A stretch of DNA of 64,000 bases, taken from PALSA-505 sp035308365. GTDB taxonomy: Bacteria; Actinomycetota; Actinomycetes; Streptosporangiales; Streptosporangiaceae. Shown in pieces: positions 15,806-24,315 of the stretch (its first letter is position 1; every line of letters begins with the position of its first letter). The stretch is taken from contig DATGGU010000151.1 in NCBI GenBank assembly GCA_035308365.1, positions 28,832 to 92,831 of the forward strand, written 5' to 3'. The translations under genes and the position numbers were made by a program. The notes beneath the pieces were generated by a model, which saw nothing but the letters and a program-made list of their open reading frames with translations, searched no databases and had not been told where the DNA came from.

Positions 15806-18568
15806 GTGAGCGAGGAATCGCGCGGGGGCCCCGGTCATTTTGCCGTAGGTTCCCAGGTCGCGGACTACCGGCTCGAGCAGCAGATCGGGCATGGCGGTAT
15901 GGCCGTCGTTTACCGTGCCCGCGATCTGCGGCTGGACCGGGATGTCGCGCTGAAGATCCTCGCGCCCAACCTGGCCTTGGACGACGCCTTCCGGCAGCGC
16001 TTCATCCGGGAGTCCCGGGCCGCCGCCACCCTGGACAACCCCAACATCGTCCCGGTCTACGAGGCCGGCGAGTCCGACGGCGTGCTGTTCATCGTCATGC
16101 GGTTCGTCCGCGGCGGCGATGTCAGGTCGCTGCTGGACCGGGAGGGCATGCTGTCGCCGAGCCGGGCCACCGGGATCGTCTCCCAGGTGGCCTCCGCGCT
16201 GGACGCCGCGCACGAGGGCGGCCTGGTGCACCGCGACGTCAAGCCGGCCAACATGCTCCTTGACAGCGGCGGCGACAGACGTGACCACGTGTACCTGTCC
16301 GACTTCGGGCTGAGCAAGTCATCGCTGGCCGGCAGCGGGCTGACCGCGTCCGGGCTGTTCCTCGGCACGCTGGACTACACCGCGCCGGAGCAACTGCTGG
16401 GCCAGAAGGTGGACGGCCGGGCCGACCAGTACGCCCTGGCCTGCGCGACGTTCGAGCTGCTCACCGGCAAGCCGCCGTTCCACCGCGAGCAGCACATGGC
16501 GACGATGTACGCGCAGGTTCACGAGGTGCCGCCGCTGCTCAGCGAAAAGCGGCCCGGGCTCGCGGACGCGGCCGACGAGGTGATGGACCGGGCGCTGGCC
16601 AAGTCTCCGGACGACCGGTACGGCAGTTGCCGGGAGTTCGCCAGCGCTCTGCGCAGGGCGTTCGGCCTCGGCGCGGCGTTGCACCGGACGTTCGGCGTCG
16701 GCACCCTCAGCCCCGGCACCCTCAGCCCAGGTACCCTCAGCCCCGGTACCCTCAGCCCCGGTACACAGCCCGCGTCTGCGGGCAAGGACACAAAGCTTTC
16801 GGGGCCGGAAAGCCACCCTGCGGAAAGACACCCTACGGCGGCCCATGGCGAGCAGGCCGCCGCGATCGCGGCCGTTCCCGGGACCGCGGGTGCCAAGGCG
16901 GCCGAACCCACGACCGTCGATCCCAGTCCGGTCGCCGATCCGGCAGCTACCGACCCGGGCTCGGCCGAGGCCGCAGGCACGGGCTCCGCGGACACCCACC
17001 CAGGGACGGCGGATCCGTTCCGCACCGGCCCGGCCGGGGAGGACATGCCGGACGGTCGTGCCGGGGAGGACGCACCGGACGGCCCGGCCAGGGAGGACCT
17101 ACCAGACGGTCCCGCCGGGGAGGACGCACCAGACGGCCCGGCCGGGGAGACCGGCGAATCCGGTGGGCGGCTGGCCGGGGAAGACGTGCCGGACGGCCCG
17201 GCCGGGGAAGACGGCGAATCCGGTGGGCGGCTGGCCGGCCCGGACACTGCGAACTTGGCCGCCGGCACGCTGGCGGACCGGGAAAGCCGCGACGGGCCGG
17301 TGCGCACCCGGCGGCGGTGGTTGCGCTCGCCGGTCCTGGCAGCCGCTGCCTCCGTTGTCATCGCGGCCGGTGGCACCATCGGCTATTTCCTGGCCGCGCA
17401 CACCAACGGCAGCACCGGTGACCACGCCAAGGGCGGTAACAGCAGGCCACACGGTGACAGTTCCCCCGGCCATGCCCTCGGCTCAGCGCCGACCGCACCC
17501 GGCTGCACCACTGCCACCACGACGGCCAATCAGCCGCCGCCGCAGACCGTCCCCAGCACGAGGATCAAGCTCGACGGCGTTCCGCTCGCCATGCAGCACA
17601 GCTTTGACAACCACTACACGTTCGTGAGCCTGCCCAATGCGATCGAGGTCCTGCGCAACAACGGCCCGCTGTCGCTGACTCCGCTGCGGAAGCTCCATGT
17701 TCCCGGAGCGGGAACGGGCCTGCTGGCCACTCCGGACAACCGCTACCTCATCGCGGCGGCCGGCAGCGGGGCGGTGATTCTCAGCGTCGCGAACGCCGAG
17801 TCCGGCAAGGGCAACCCGATCCTGGGCAAGATCGACGCCCCGCACGGCAGCGGAGCTGCCATCACGGTGCTCTCGTCGGACAGCAAGTACATGTTCGTGA
17901 CACTGGAGAACAGCGGGACGGTTGCCGTCTTCAACTTCGCCGCCGCCATCTCCGGCGGACTGCACAACCCGCACTTCATCGGCTACATCCCGGCCGGCGT
18001 GCAGCCGGTGGGACTGCGGCTGGCGGCCGACTCGAACTACCTGTACGTCACCAGCCTGCGCCACACGCCGGGCAGGCTCCCGCAGGAGGGTACGCTCAGC
18101 GTCATCAGCGTGCCGGAGGCGGAGACGGACCCGGCGAAATCGGTGAAGACGACGGTGGCCGCGGGCTGTGCGCCGATGCGTGTCTACTCCGAGCAGAGCG
18201 CTGTCTGGGTCACTGCCAGGGACAGCAACGCGCTGCTCGCGTTCGACGCCAGCAAGCTCCTGACCGACCCCTCACACGCGATCAAAGCCGTGGTGCCTGT
18301 CGGCCCTGCACCGATCGGGCTGACGCCGCTGACCGACGCCCGGATCGTTGTCGCCGACTCCAACAGCACCCACGGCGGCCACAGGGGCGGCGAATTGGTC
18401 ATCGTCAGCAACGACAGCGCGCTGGCTGGCAGGCCGGCCCTGCTGGCCGTCATCCCGGCGGATGGGCAGCCGTTCCAGCTCAGCCCGCTCAAGGGTCACA
18501 ACACCCTGCTGGTGAGCGACCAGGTCACCGATCAGTTGCTCGCACTCAGCGTCGCGGCGATGCCGTAA
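15806..18568 (+). CDS. PknD-like Ser/Thr protein kinase, paralogue of the upstream kinase
   Basis: A 920-residue protein from GTG with GTGGAGG upstream; an earlier in-frame GTG at 15770 lacks a ribosome-binding site. The kinase core is highly similar to the previous one (VALKILAPNLA, HRDVKPANMLL, YLSDFGLSK, YTAPEQ). The cytoplasmic linker differs: it carries TLSPG tandem repeats and then a long acidic region of AGEDxPDG repeats. One membrane helix (~506-530) precedes a YVTN-like propeller. Tandem duplication and divergence of the linker suggest different partners with a similar ligand type. Confidence 0.92.
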   Translation: MSEESRGGPGHFAVGSQVADYRLEQQIGHGGMAVVYRARDLRLDRDVALKILAPNLALDDAFRQRFIRESRAAATLDNPNIVPVYEAGESDGVLFIVMRFVRGGDVRSLLDREGMLSPSRATGIVSQVASALDAAHEGGLVHRDVKPANMLLDSGGDRRDHVYLSDFGLSKSSLAGSGLTASGLFLGTLDYTAPEQLLGQKVDGRADQYALACATFELLTGKPPFHREQHMATMYAQVHEVPPLLSEKRPGLADAADEVMDRALAKSPDDRYGSCREFASALRRAFGLGAALHRTFGVGTLSPGTLSPGTLSPGTLSPGTQPASAGKDTKLSGPESHPAERHPTAAHGEQAAAIAAVPGTAGAKAAEPTTVDPSPVADPAATDPGSAEAAGTGSADTHPGTADPFRTGPAGEDMPDGRAGEDAPDGPAREDLPDGPAGEDAPDGPAGETGESGGRLAGEDVPDGPAGEDGESGGRLAGPDTANLAAGTLADRESRDGPVRTRRRWLRSPVLAAAASVVIAAGGTIGYFLAAHTNGSTGDHAKGGNSRPHGDSSPGHALGSAPTAPGCTTATTTANQPPPQTVPSTRIKLDGVPLAMQHSFDNHYTFVSLPNAIEVLRNNGPLSLTPLRKLHVPGAGTGLLATPDNRYLIAAAGSGAVILSVANAESGKGNPILGKIDAPHGSGAAITVLSSDSKYMFVTLENSGTVAVFNFAAAISGGLHNPHFIGYIPAGVQPVGLRLAADSNYLYVTSLRHTPGRLPQEGTLSVISVPEAETDPAKSVKTTVAAGCAPMRVYSEQSAVWVTARDSNALLAFDASKLLTDPSHAIKAVVPVGPAPIGLTPLTDARIVVADSNSTHGGHRGGELVIVSNDSALAGRPALLAVIPADGQPFQLSPLKGHNTLLVSDQVTDQLLALSVAAMP
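16700..16766 (+). repeat. 15-bp tandem repeat coding TLSPG
   Basis: About 4.5 copies of a 15-bp unit (GGTACCCTCAGCCCC type) inside the second kinase gene, after the kinase domain. Being a multiple of 3, copy-number change keeps the frame. Confidence 0.8.
17037..17250 (+). repeat. Acidic AGEDxPDG / GESGGRLAG repeat region
   Basis: Degenerate in-frame repeats of a ~24-bp AGEDxPDGP unit, with a larger duplicated block containing GESGGRLAG, in the cytoplasmic linker of the second kinase just before its membrane helix. Confidence 0.7.
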
Positions 18569-18619
18569 CGACAGCCGCTGAATGTTATTCAATCGTCGCG
18601 CCAGTGGAAGTTACCCTCG

Positions 18620-18789
18620 GCTGGAGCCCTGGTGCGCGCTCACTCATTTACGCCGACGCCAGAGGATGAACACCACGGCGCCGATCACGACCGCGCCGGC
18701 CGCTGCTGGAGCCCCGGTGCACGCTCACTCATTTACGCCGACGCCAGAGGATGAACACCGCGGCGCCGATCACGACCGCGCCGGCCGCC
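18620..18789. repeat. 85-bp tandem duplication of a gene 3' end
   Basis: Two nearly identical 85-bp copies (18620-18704 and 18705-18789). Copy 2 codes the membrane helix end and stop of the DUF3618 gene; copy 1 is a stranded duplicate downstream of that stop. Confidence 0.8.
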
Positions 18790-18980
18790 GCTGCGTACCG
18801 GGGATCGATCCTGCTGGCCTGCTCGCGCACCCGCTCCATAACCCGCCGCGCATTGTTGGCCGGGCTGACGCGATCGGCGATGGCGTCAATCGTGCGGGCC
18901 AGGCTGTCCCTGGTGCGCTCGATCTCGGAAACCAGTGTGTCCGGATCCCGCGCCTCCAGCGCAGTGTCCGTGTCGGCCAT
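18729..18980 (-). CDS. DUF3618 family membrane-associated small protein
   Basis: An 83-residue protein. The N-terminal helix TLVSEIERTRDSLARTIDAI is the DUF3618 signature, followed by a basic amphipathic stretch and one C-terminal membrane helix ending in WRRRK. In actinobacteria these occur with phage-shock or membrane-stress type genes; the function is not established. The coding end lies in a tandem duplication. Confidence 0.8.
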   Translation of the reverse strand: MADTDTALEARDPDTLVSEIERTRDSLARTIDAIADRVSPANNARRVMERVREQASRIDPRYAAAAGAVVIGAAVFILWRRRK

Positions 18981-19152
18981 CGCTCAGGTCCTTTGCTCGC
19001 TGATAAGACTGCATTCCCGGGCTAGAAGATCAGTCTGTCAGGTCCACCCTCAGTTTCACATCATTGGGGCCGCCTGCCGAGCGCGCCGGCCCCCGGCACC
19101 GAAGCGCCGGGGGCCGGAAAACAGTCGCCACCAGGAACGGTGAGCTGCCCGG

Positions 19153-20151
19153 TTAGCAGCCGGTCAGGCTGGACTTGTAGATGAGCGGCTTGACGTTCGG
19201 GTCGTTCACGTTCGCCTTGGTGATGGCCGTCAGCGGAGTCGGGATGTTGGCGGTCACGTGCTTGCCCTCGATCGCGTTGACGGCCTGGATGACGCCGTCC
19301 TCACCTTCGAGCGCCGGCTCCTGGGCGATGATCGTCTGAGCGACGCCGCCGTTGAGCATCTGCACCTGGACGGGCTCGGCGTCGAAGGTGACCAGCTTCA
19401 CCGAACCGATCTTGCCGGCGTGCTGGATACCCGCGGCCACGCCTTCGGCGGTAACCGTGTTCGCCGCGAAGATGCCGCTCAGGTGCGGGTCGGCGGTGAT
19501 GTCGCCTTCCGCGAACGTGGTGGCCTGGGTCGTGGTGGCGGCGATGTCGTTCTGCTCGGGAAGCAGCTTGATGTTCGGGTACTTGGACTTCATCTCCGCT
19601 ATGAAGCCCTGCACCCGCTGGTCGGTGGTCGAGGTGCCCTTGGCCATGCTGATGACGCCCACGGTGCCCTTGCCACCTAGCGACGCGCCGAGGCTGTCGG
19701 CGGCTACCTGACCGCCCTGCACGTTGTTCGACGAGATCCGGGACAGCCCGATCGACTTGTTCAGCACCGAGGTGTCAACCAAGATGATCTTGGTGCCATT
19801 GCTCGCGATCTTCTGCAGGTCAGAGTCCAGCTTGACATCATCGGTCGGCGCGACGACCAGCGCGTCCGGCTTGGTGACCTCGGCGTTGTCAATGATCGGC
19901 TTCTGCAACGGGACGCTGAAGCTGGTCGGCCCCTGGACCTTGAGGCTGACGCCGAGCTTGGCCGCCTCCTTCATGGCACCGCAGGCCATCGTGATGTAGA
20001 ACGGGTCGGTCGCGTTGCCAGTGATCAGCTCAACCGTCTTTTTACCCGAGCCAGACGACTTGCTTGGACTGCTGCTGCAGGCGGCGACCCCCAGCACGGC
20101 GACCGCGACGACCGCCACGCCGGTGATCTGCACGGGGTACCTACGTGACAT
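19153..20151 (-). CDS. Sugar ABC transporter substrate-binding lipoprotein (RbsB-like)
   Basis: A 332-residue protein with signal peptide and lipobox (VLGVAAC), then a type I periplasmic binding fold: GNATDPFYITMACG, DALVVAPTDD, IILVDTS and GIFAANTVTAEGVAAG are the typical blocks of ribose/galactose-type binding proteins. It is the last gene of a leftward operon after ATPase and permease. The ~175-bp gap before it holds a potentially structured RNA that could set its expression level. The substrate is probably a pentose, polyol or similar sugar, but cannot be read from sequence. Confidence 0.9.
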   Translation of the reverse strand: MSRRYPVQITGVAVVAVAVLGVAACSSSPSKSSGSGKKTVELITGNATDPFYITMACGAMKEAAKLGVSLKVQGPTSFSVPLQKPIIDNAEVTKPDALVVAPTDDVKLDSDLQKIASNGTKIILVDTSVLNKSIGLSRISSNNVQGGQVAADSLGASLGGKGTVGVISMAKGTSTTDQRVQGFIAEMKSKYPNIKLLPEQNDIAATTTQATTFAEGDITADPHLSGIFAANTVTAEGVAAGIQHAGKIGSVKLVTFDAEPVQVQMLNGGVAQTIIAQEPALEGEDGVIQAVNAIEGKHVTANIPTPLTAITKANVNDPNVKPLIYKSSLTGC

Positions 20152-20201
20152 TCATTCCTCCCTGGTTTGTCCTTAGCTGTGCCATTCCCGCCTGGTGCCG
20201 A

Positions 20202-20304
20202 GCGTCATGCAAATCCGCATCGTAAGTGCAGGCCCAGCGAGCCTGCGCGAACGATCGGGTCAGTTCAGAACTGCGGTCACCAGGCAGGTAAATTTGCATG
20301 ACGC
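20202..20304 (-). ncRNA. Potential structured intergenic RNA (13-bp closing helix)
   Basis: Exact inverted repeat GCGTCATGCAAAT (20202-20214) and its complement (20292-20304) would close a 77-nt region that itself contains a hairpin GCAGGC-N7-GCCTGC and a small palindrome CAGTTCAGAACTG. It lies in the permease-to-binding-protein gap of the operon. Confidence 0.4.
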
Positions 20305-20326
20305 GATTTCGATTCGGCACGGCGCC

Positions 20327-21553
20327 TCAGCCTGCTCTGTCTCGCAACCTGAGGCGGAATTGATCGAGGTAGACCGCGCCAACGAGCACTACGCCGATGG
20401 CCACCTGCTGCCAGTCCACGTTGACGCCAAGAATCACCAGGCCGCTGTTCAGCACCTGCGGGATGAAGATGCCGATGAAGGTGCCGAGCATGGATCCGCG
20501 GCCGCCGAACAGGCTGGCCCCGCCGAGCACCACGCCGGTGATCACCGTGAGGTTGTCCGTCGTGTGACCGGTCAGCGTGGTCCCGTCGTTGAACCCCAGC
20601 GACATGATGCCAGCCAGGCCGGACAGCGCTCCCGCCAGCGCGTACACCTTGATCAGATGACGGTCCACGGCGATGCCCGCGCGCCGTCCCGCTTCCGGGT
20701 TCGAGCCGATCGCATAGGTGTACCGGCCGAACCTCGTGTACGAGAGGATCAGGCCGAACACCAGCGTGGCCACGAAGCTGATCACGATCAGCCAGGAGAC
20801 GCCGGCCACGCTGCCCGCCCCGATCGTGTTCTTGACCGGGCCCGGTGGCGAGCCGAGGTCGACCCCGCCGGTGATCAGGTAGCTGATCCCGAGTGCGGCA
20901 CCGAAGCCGCCGAGTGTCGAGATCAGCGGCGGGATCTTGGCCTTGGCCACCAGGAATCCCTGCATCCCGCCCCAGGCCGCGGTGACCGCGATGGCGATCA
21001 CCATGCCGATGATGACGGTGAGCCAGCCACCGGAGCCGGCGCCGTGATGCTGGTAGTACTCGTCCGCGATCACGCTGGACAGCACGAGCACCGATCCGAC
21101 CGACAGGTCGATCCCCGCGGTCAGTATCACGAAGGTCTGGCCGATGGCCATCACCAGCAGCGGTGACGCATTCTGGGCGATGAGCGAAAGGTCGTTGGTG
21201 GTCAGGAACGTGCCTGGCGCCTTGATCGTGAAGAACGCCATGATGACGATCAGCGCGAGGATGGTCCACGATTCGTTCGCGGTGATCGTCCTGCGCAGCA
21301 GCCGGCGGCCCAGGCTGGCCCGCCGCAACTCCGCCCGGTCCTGTGCCGCGGCCCGTTCCTCCTGCGCCCGGCTGTCGGTGCGCAGCGTGGCCTCCGCGGA
21401 CACGACCGCGGTCGCCGGCTCCGCCGGGCCTGAGGTCGCCGTGGCGGCCGAGGCGGTGGACCCGCCAGTTGCTGAACCCGGCTGCGCGGGTGCCTGCGAC
21501 GGGTCCGGCTGAGCTCCGGTGATCCCCGGTGTGTCCGGTCCGCCGCCGGTCAT
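20327..21553 (-). CDS. Sugar ABC transporter permease (RbsC-like)
   Basis: A 408-residue protein. After a ~100-residue low-complexity Ala/Thr/Pro-rich cytoplasmic extension and an Arg-rich stretch come 8-10 membrane helices with the RbsC hallmark ILTAGIDLSVGSVLVLSS. The start overlaps the ATPase stop by 4 bp. It pairs with the single-domain ATPase upstream and the binding protein downstream to form a ribose-type importer. The N-terminal extension is longer than in most RbsC proteins and matches the low-complexity tendency of its partner ATPase. Confidence 0.9.
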   Translation of the reverse strand: MTGGGPDTPGITGAQPDPSQAPAQPGSATGGSTASAATATSGPAEPATAVVSAEATLRTDSRAQEERAAAQDRAELRRASLGRRLLRRTITANESWTILALIVIMAFFTIKAPGTFLTTNDLSLIAQNASPLLVMAIGQTFVILTAGIDLSVGSVLVLSSVIADEYYQHHGAGSGGWLTVIIGMVIAIAVTAAWGGMQGFLVAKAKIPPLISTLGGFGAALGISYLITGGVDLGSPPGPVKNTIGAGSVAGVSWLIVISFVATLVFGLILSYTRFGRYTYAIGSNPEAGRRAGIAVDRHLIKVYALAGALSGLAGIMSLGFNDGTTLTGHTTDNLTVITGVVLGGASLFGGRGSMLGTFIGIFIPQVLNSGLVILGVNVDWQQVAIGVVLVGAVYLDQFRLRLRDRAG

Positions 21554-22770
21554 GACGTCCCCCCGGCGGTGCCTGCGTCACCGGACCGGCTCACCCCGGC
21601 ACCGTTGTCCACATCGGCGGATGCGGTCTTCAATGCCGCCGTCACCTCCAAAGCCCCCGTCATGGCCCCGACGAGCTGCTCGACGGATACTTGTGCGGCG
21701 GTGAACACCGCCACCCTGCGGCCCATCCTCAGTACCTCCACCCGGTCGGCCACCGCCAGCACCTCTGGCATGTTGTGGCTGATCAGGACCACCGATATGC
21801 CGCGGTCACGCACCCGGCGGATCAGGTCGAGCACCCGCTCGCGCTGCAGGACGCCAAGCGCGGCGGTGGGCTCGTCCATGAAGATGACCTTGCTGGCGTA
21901 CAGCGCGGCCCTGGCCACCGCAACCGACTGCCGCTGGCCGCCGGACAGCGTGGCGACGGGTGCGGTCACGTCCGGCAGGCTCACGCCGAGTTCGCCGAAC
22001 GCGGCGACGGCGCGCTCGCGCATGGCGGCGCGGTTCAGCACCCGCAGGAACGGGATCAGATAGAGTTCCCGGCCCAGGTGCAGGTTGGCCGCGGCATCCA
22101 GATCCGGGGCGAGCGCGAGATCCTGGTAGACGGTCTCGATGCCGTGCCTGCGGGCATCCAGCGGGCTGGCCAGGCGGACCGGCTTGCCTTCGATCAGGAT
22201 CTCGCCGCTGTCCGGCCTGATCGTCCCGGACAGCGTCTTGACCAGAGTGCTCTTGCCCGCACCGTTGTCCCCGATGAGGGCGACGACCTCGCCCGGGTAC
22301 ACGGTGAACTCCGCCCCGTCCAGGGCGAGCACGCGACCGTAGTGCTTGGTCACGCCGCGGGCCTCAAGGAGTGGCTGGCCGGCCGCAGGGCGACGTCCCG
22401 GCCCAGAAACCTCGCCTGCAGGCTCTCTTCGCGGCCCAGAAACCTCAGCCGCGGGGTTCCGTCCCGGCCCAGAAACCCCGGCCGCAGGGTTCCTCCCCGG
22501 CCCAGAAACCTCAGCCGCAGGGTCCCTTCCCGGCCCAGCAAGTTCGGCCGCAGGATGTCCTTCCGGCCCGGAAACCCCGGCCGCAGGGTTCCTTCCCGGC
22601 CCAGAAACCTCAGCCGCAGGATCCCTTCCCGGCCCAGAAACCCCGGCCGCAGGATCCCTTCCCGGCCCAGAAGCCCCGGCCGCAGGGTCCCTTCCCGGCC
22701 CAGCGAGTTCGGCCGCAGGATGTCCTTCCGGCCCAGCAAGCTCCGCCATCCAGCCGTCCCTCCCAGGCAC
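21550..22770 (-). CDS. Sugar ABC transporter ATP-binding protein with repetitive N-terminal extension
   Basis: A 406-residue protein from a GTG. The ATPase core (~135-380) has Walker A GDNGAGKST, signature LSGGQRQSVAVARA and Walker B VIFMDEPTAALGV, typical of single-domain FrcA/XylG-short ATPases. The first ~128 residues consist of about eleven 11-residue repeats (SGPGRDPAAEV type) that no family member needs; a shorter protein could start closer to the core, but no good ribosome-binding site was seen there. It is the first gene of the importer operon, with a LacI-type operator ~80 bp upstream. Confidence 0.85.
   Translation of the reverse strand: MPGRDGWMAELAGPEGHPAAELAGPGRDPAAGASGPGRDPAAGVSGPGRDPAAEVSGPGRNPAAGVSGPEGHPAAELAGPGRDPAAEVSGPGRNPAAGVSGPGRNPAAEVSGPRREPAGEVSGPGRRPAAGQPLLEARGVTKHYGRVLALDGAEFTVYPGEVVALIGDNGAGKSTLVKTLSGTIRPDSGEILIEGKPVRLASPLDARRHGIETVYQDLALAPDLDAAANLHLGRELYLIPFLRVLNRAAMRERAVAAFGELGVSLPDVTAPVATLSGGQRQSVAVARAALYASKVIFMDEPTAALGVLQRERVLDLIRRVRDRGISVVLISHNMPEVLAVADRVEVLRMGRRVAVFTAAQVSVEQLVGAMTGALEVTAALKTASADVDNGAGVSRSGDAGTAGGTS
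22400..22765 (-). repeat. Intragenic 33-bp minisatellite
   Basis: About 11 tandem copies of a 33-bp unit coding (S/A)GPGRDPAAEV, GPGRNPAAGV or GPEGHPAAEL variants at the 5' end of the ATPase gene. Copies differ by clustered substitutions and appear in shuffled order, suggesting repeated slippage or recombination. Confidence 0.9.
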
Positions 22771-22847
22771 GTCCCCGGCGCTTCGCGCTCATCACATGCC
22801 GCGCTTCCCGCCGGGACCGGCGAACCCTCGCCGTCTTGGATCGGTAT

Positions 22848-22861
22848 TGGTAACGTTCACA
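22848..22861. promoter_or_regulatory. LacI-family operator 1
   Basis: Read on the minus strand the site is TGTGAACGTTACCA, an AACGTT-centred palindrome typical of LacI-family regulators. It lies ~80 bp before the importer ATPase start. Confidence 0.7.
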
Positions 22862-23048
22862 TTATGATGGGACATCCTCGAAGCCGACACGCCGTCTGTC
22901 AAGAGGACTTGCCCGAAGCTGGTATTTATCCGTACAAACCCCTTAATATCAGGGCATCCATATTCGGCGTACCCCGTAACCCTACGCCGAAACAGTTGCG
23001 GACACACGATCATGGGCACCGGGAGCCTGCCAGTTCGATGCAACGACT

Positions 23049-23062
23049 TGATAACGTTCCCA
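23049..23062. promoter_or_regulatory. LacI-family operator 2
   Basis: Read on the minus strand the site is TGGGAACGTTATCA, matching operator 1 at 12 of 14 positions. It lies 47 bp before the LacI gene and 201 bp centre-to-centre from operator 1, so looping or autoregulation is possible. Confidence 0.7.
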
Positions 23063-23108
23063 CCGGCCGTAGGGCGTCTTCCCGGCCACGAGAGCAGAGC
23101 GCGAGCTG

Positions 23109-24119
23109 ATGGGCCGCCCGACCATGCGCGACGTCGCCGCAGCCGCCGGTGTGAGCCTGATGACCGTGTCACGTGTGGTCAACGGTGAACCTGGGGTGCT
23201 GCCGGAGACCGCGGCCCGGGTGGAGCGGGCGATCCGGCGGCTCGGCTACCAGCGCAACGACATGGCCCGCCAGTTGCGCAGCAAGGGCCAGCTCACCCAC
23301 ACCATCGGCCTGCTGGTAGACGACCTGGCGAACCCGTTCTTCGCCACCCTGGCCAGCGCCGTCGAAGACGCCGCCAGGCTGCGAAAATATGTGGTGCTGA
23401 TCGGCAGCTCCATGGACAACCTGCGCCGGGAGCGGGAGGTAATCTCCGCGTTCTGCGCCCGCCAGGTGGACGGGCTGATCGTCGTGCCGGCCGCAGGCAG
23501 CCACCGGTTCCTGCGGGACCGGATGACCGCTGGCACCAAGGTAGTCTGCGTCGACCGCCCGGCCGACGGGCTGCGGGTGGACACCGTAGTCGTGGACAAC
23601 AGGAACGGCGCACGCGGAGCCGTTCGCCACCTGCTCGACCGCGGCCACCGGAGAATCGGCTACCTGGGCGACCGAGATGATCTGTGGACCGTGCAGGAAC
23701 GCTACGCCGGGTTCGCGGAGGCGCTGGCGGCCGATGGCCTGTCGCCGGATCCAGCTCTGATCAGGCACGGCCTGCAGTCGCGGACCGCGGCGGCCGAGGC
23801 CGCGGCGGCGCTGACCCAGCTTCCCGAACCGCCGACTGCGCTGTTCGCCAGCAACGACCTGATGACCATGGGCGCCATCGATGGCCTGCACGGCCAGGCG
23901 GGCAGTGTCGCGCTGGTCGGCTTCGATGAGTTCTCACTGGCCGACAAGCTGACCCCTCGGGTCACGGTGGTCGCGCAGGATCCCGCGGCCATCGGCGCCA
24001 CCGCCGCCCAGCTCCTGTTCGCCAGGATCGGCGGCGACACCTCTCCCCCACGCGACGTGGTCCTGCTCACCCGCCTGGTAGCCAGAGGCTCCGGCGAAAT
24101 AGCCCCCGCCCCGGCCTGA
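23109..24119 (+). CDS. LacI-family transcriptional regulator
   Basis: A 336-residue protein. The N-terminal helix-turn-helix TMRDVAAAAGVSLMTVSRVV and hinge (RRLGYQRNDMARQLRS) are classical LacI. The rest is a type I periplasmic-binding-like ligand domain (IGLLVDDLANPFFA, DGLIVVPAAG, GHRRIGYLGD, PPTALFASNDLMTMG). Divergent placement and the two AACGTT sites between make it the regulator of the sugar importer; the same sugar or its phosphate is the likely inducer. Confidence 0.92.
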   Translation: MGRPTMRDVAAAAGVSLMTVSRVVNGEPGVLPETAARVERAIRRLGYQRNDMARQLRSKGQLTHTIGLLVDDLANPFFATLASAVEDAARLRKYVVLIGSSMDNLRREREVISAFCARQVDGLIVVPAAGSHRFLRDRMTAGTKVVCVDRPADGLRVDTVVVDNRNGARGAVRHLLDRGHRRIGYLGDRDDLWTVQERYAGFAEALAADGLSPDPALIRHGLQSRTAAAEAAAALTQLPEPPTALFASNDLMTMGAIDGLHGQAGSVALVGFDEFSLADKLTPRVTVVAQDPAAIGATAAQLLFARIGGDTSPPRDVVLLTRLVARGSGEIAPAPA

Positions 24120-24144
24120 CCCCGGCGCTTGGCTGACCTGCCAG

Positions 24145-24315
24145 TCAAACACCCCCCGCCCCAATGCCTACGCGGCGGCGCAGCTCATCCAGGTCGAGCC
24201 TGCCGAGGGCAGAGTGCTCGCGGAGCAGGCCGGCCAGGCGCTCGCGGTCGGCGTCGCTCAGCAGCCCGCGCGGCGGGCCCGCTCCTGGCCCGGCACCACT
24301 AGACTGAAGGCCGGA
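24145..24315 (-). pseudogene. DUF1707-like tail without its own start
   Basis: An open stretch of ~57 codons contains LLSDADRERLAGLLREH followed by GRLDLDELRRRVG, a good DUF1707/SHOCT-like helical motif, but has no ATG, GTG or TTG in a sensible place. It lies just downstream of the YbjQ-like gene in a different frame. It could be a C-terminal domain cut off by a frameshift, or be reached by programmed frameshifting. Confidence 0.5.

Larger units (their letters stand above)
22771..23108. promoter_or_regulatory. Divergent control region of importer and LacI regulator
   Basis: This 338-bp gap has no convincing gene. It holds two matching palindromic operators and a relatively AT-rich middle (around 22925-22965, with CTTAATATCAGG) likely to contain promoters. 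Confidence 0.6.

Noticed and set aside
22400..22765. CRISPR array
   Set aside because: Units are contiguous, in frame, and have no unique spacers; it is an intragenic minisatellite.
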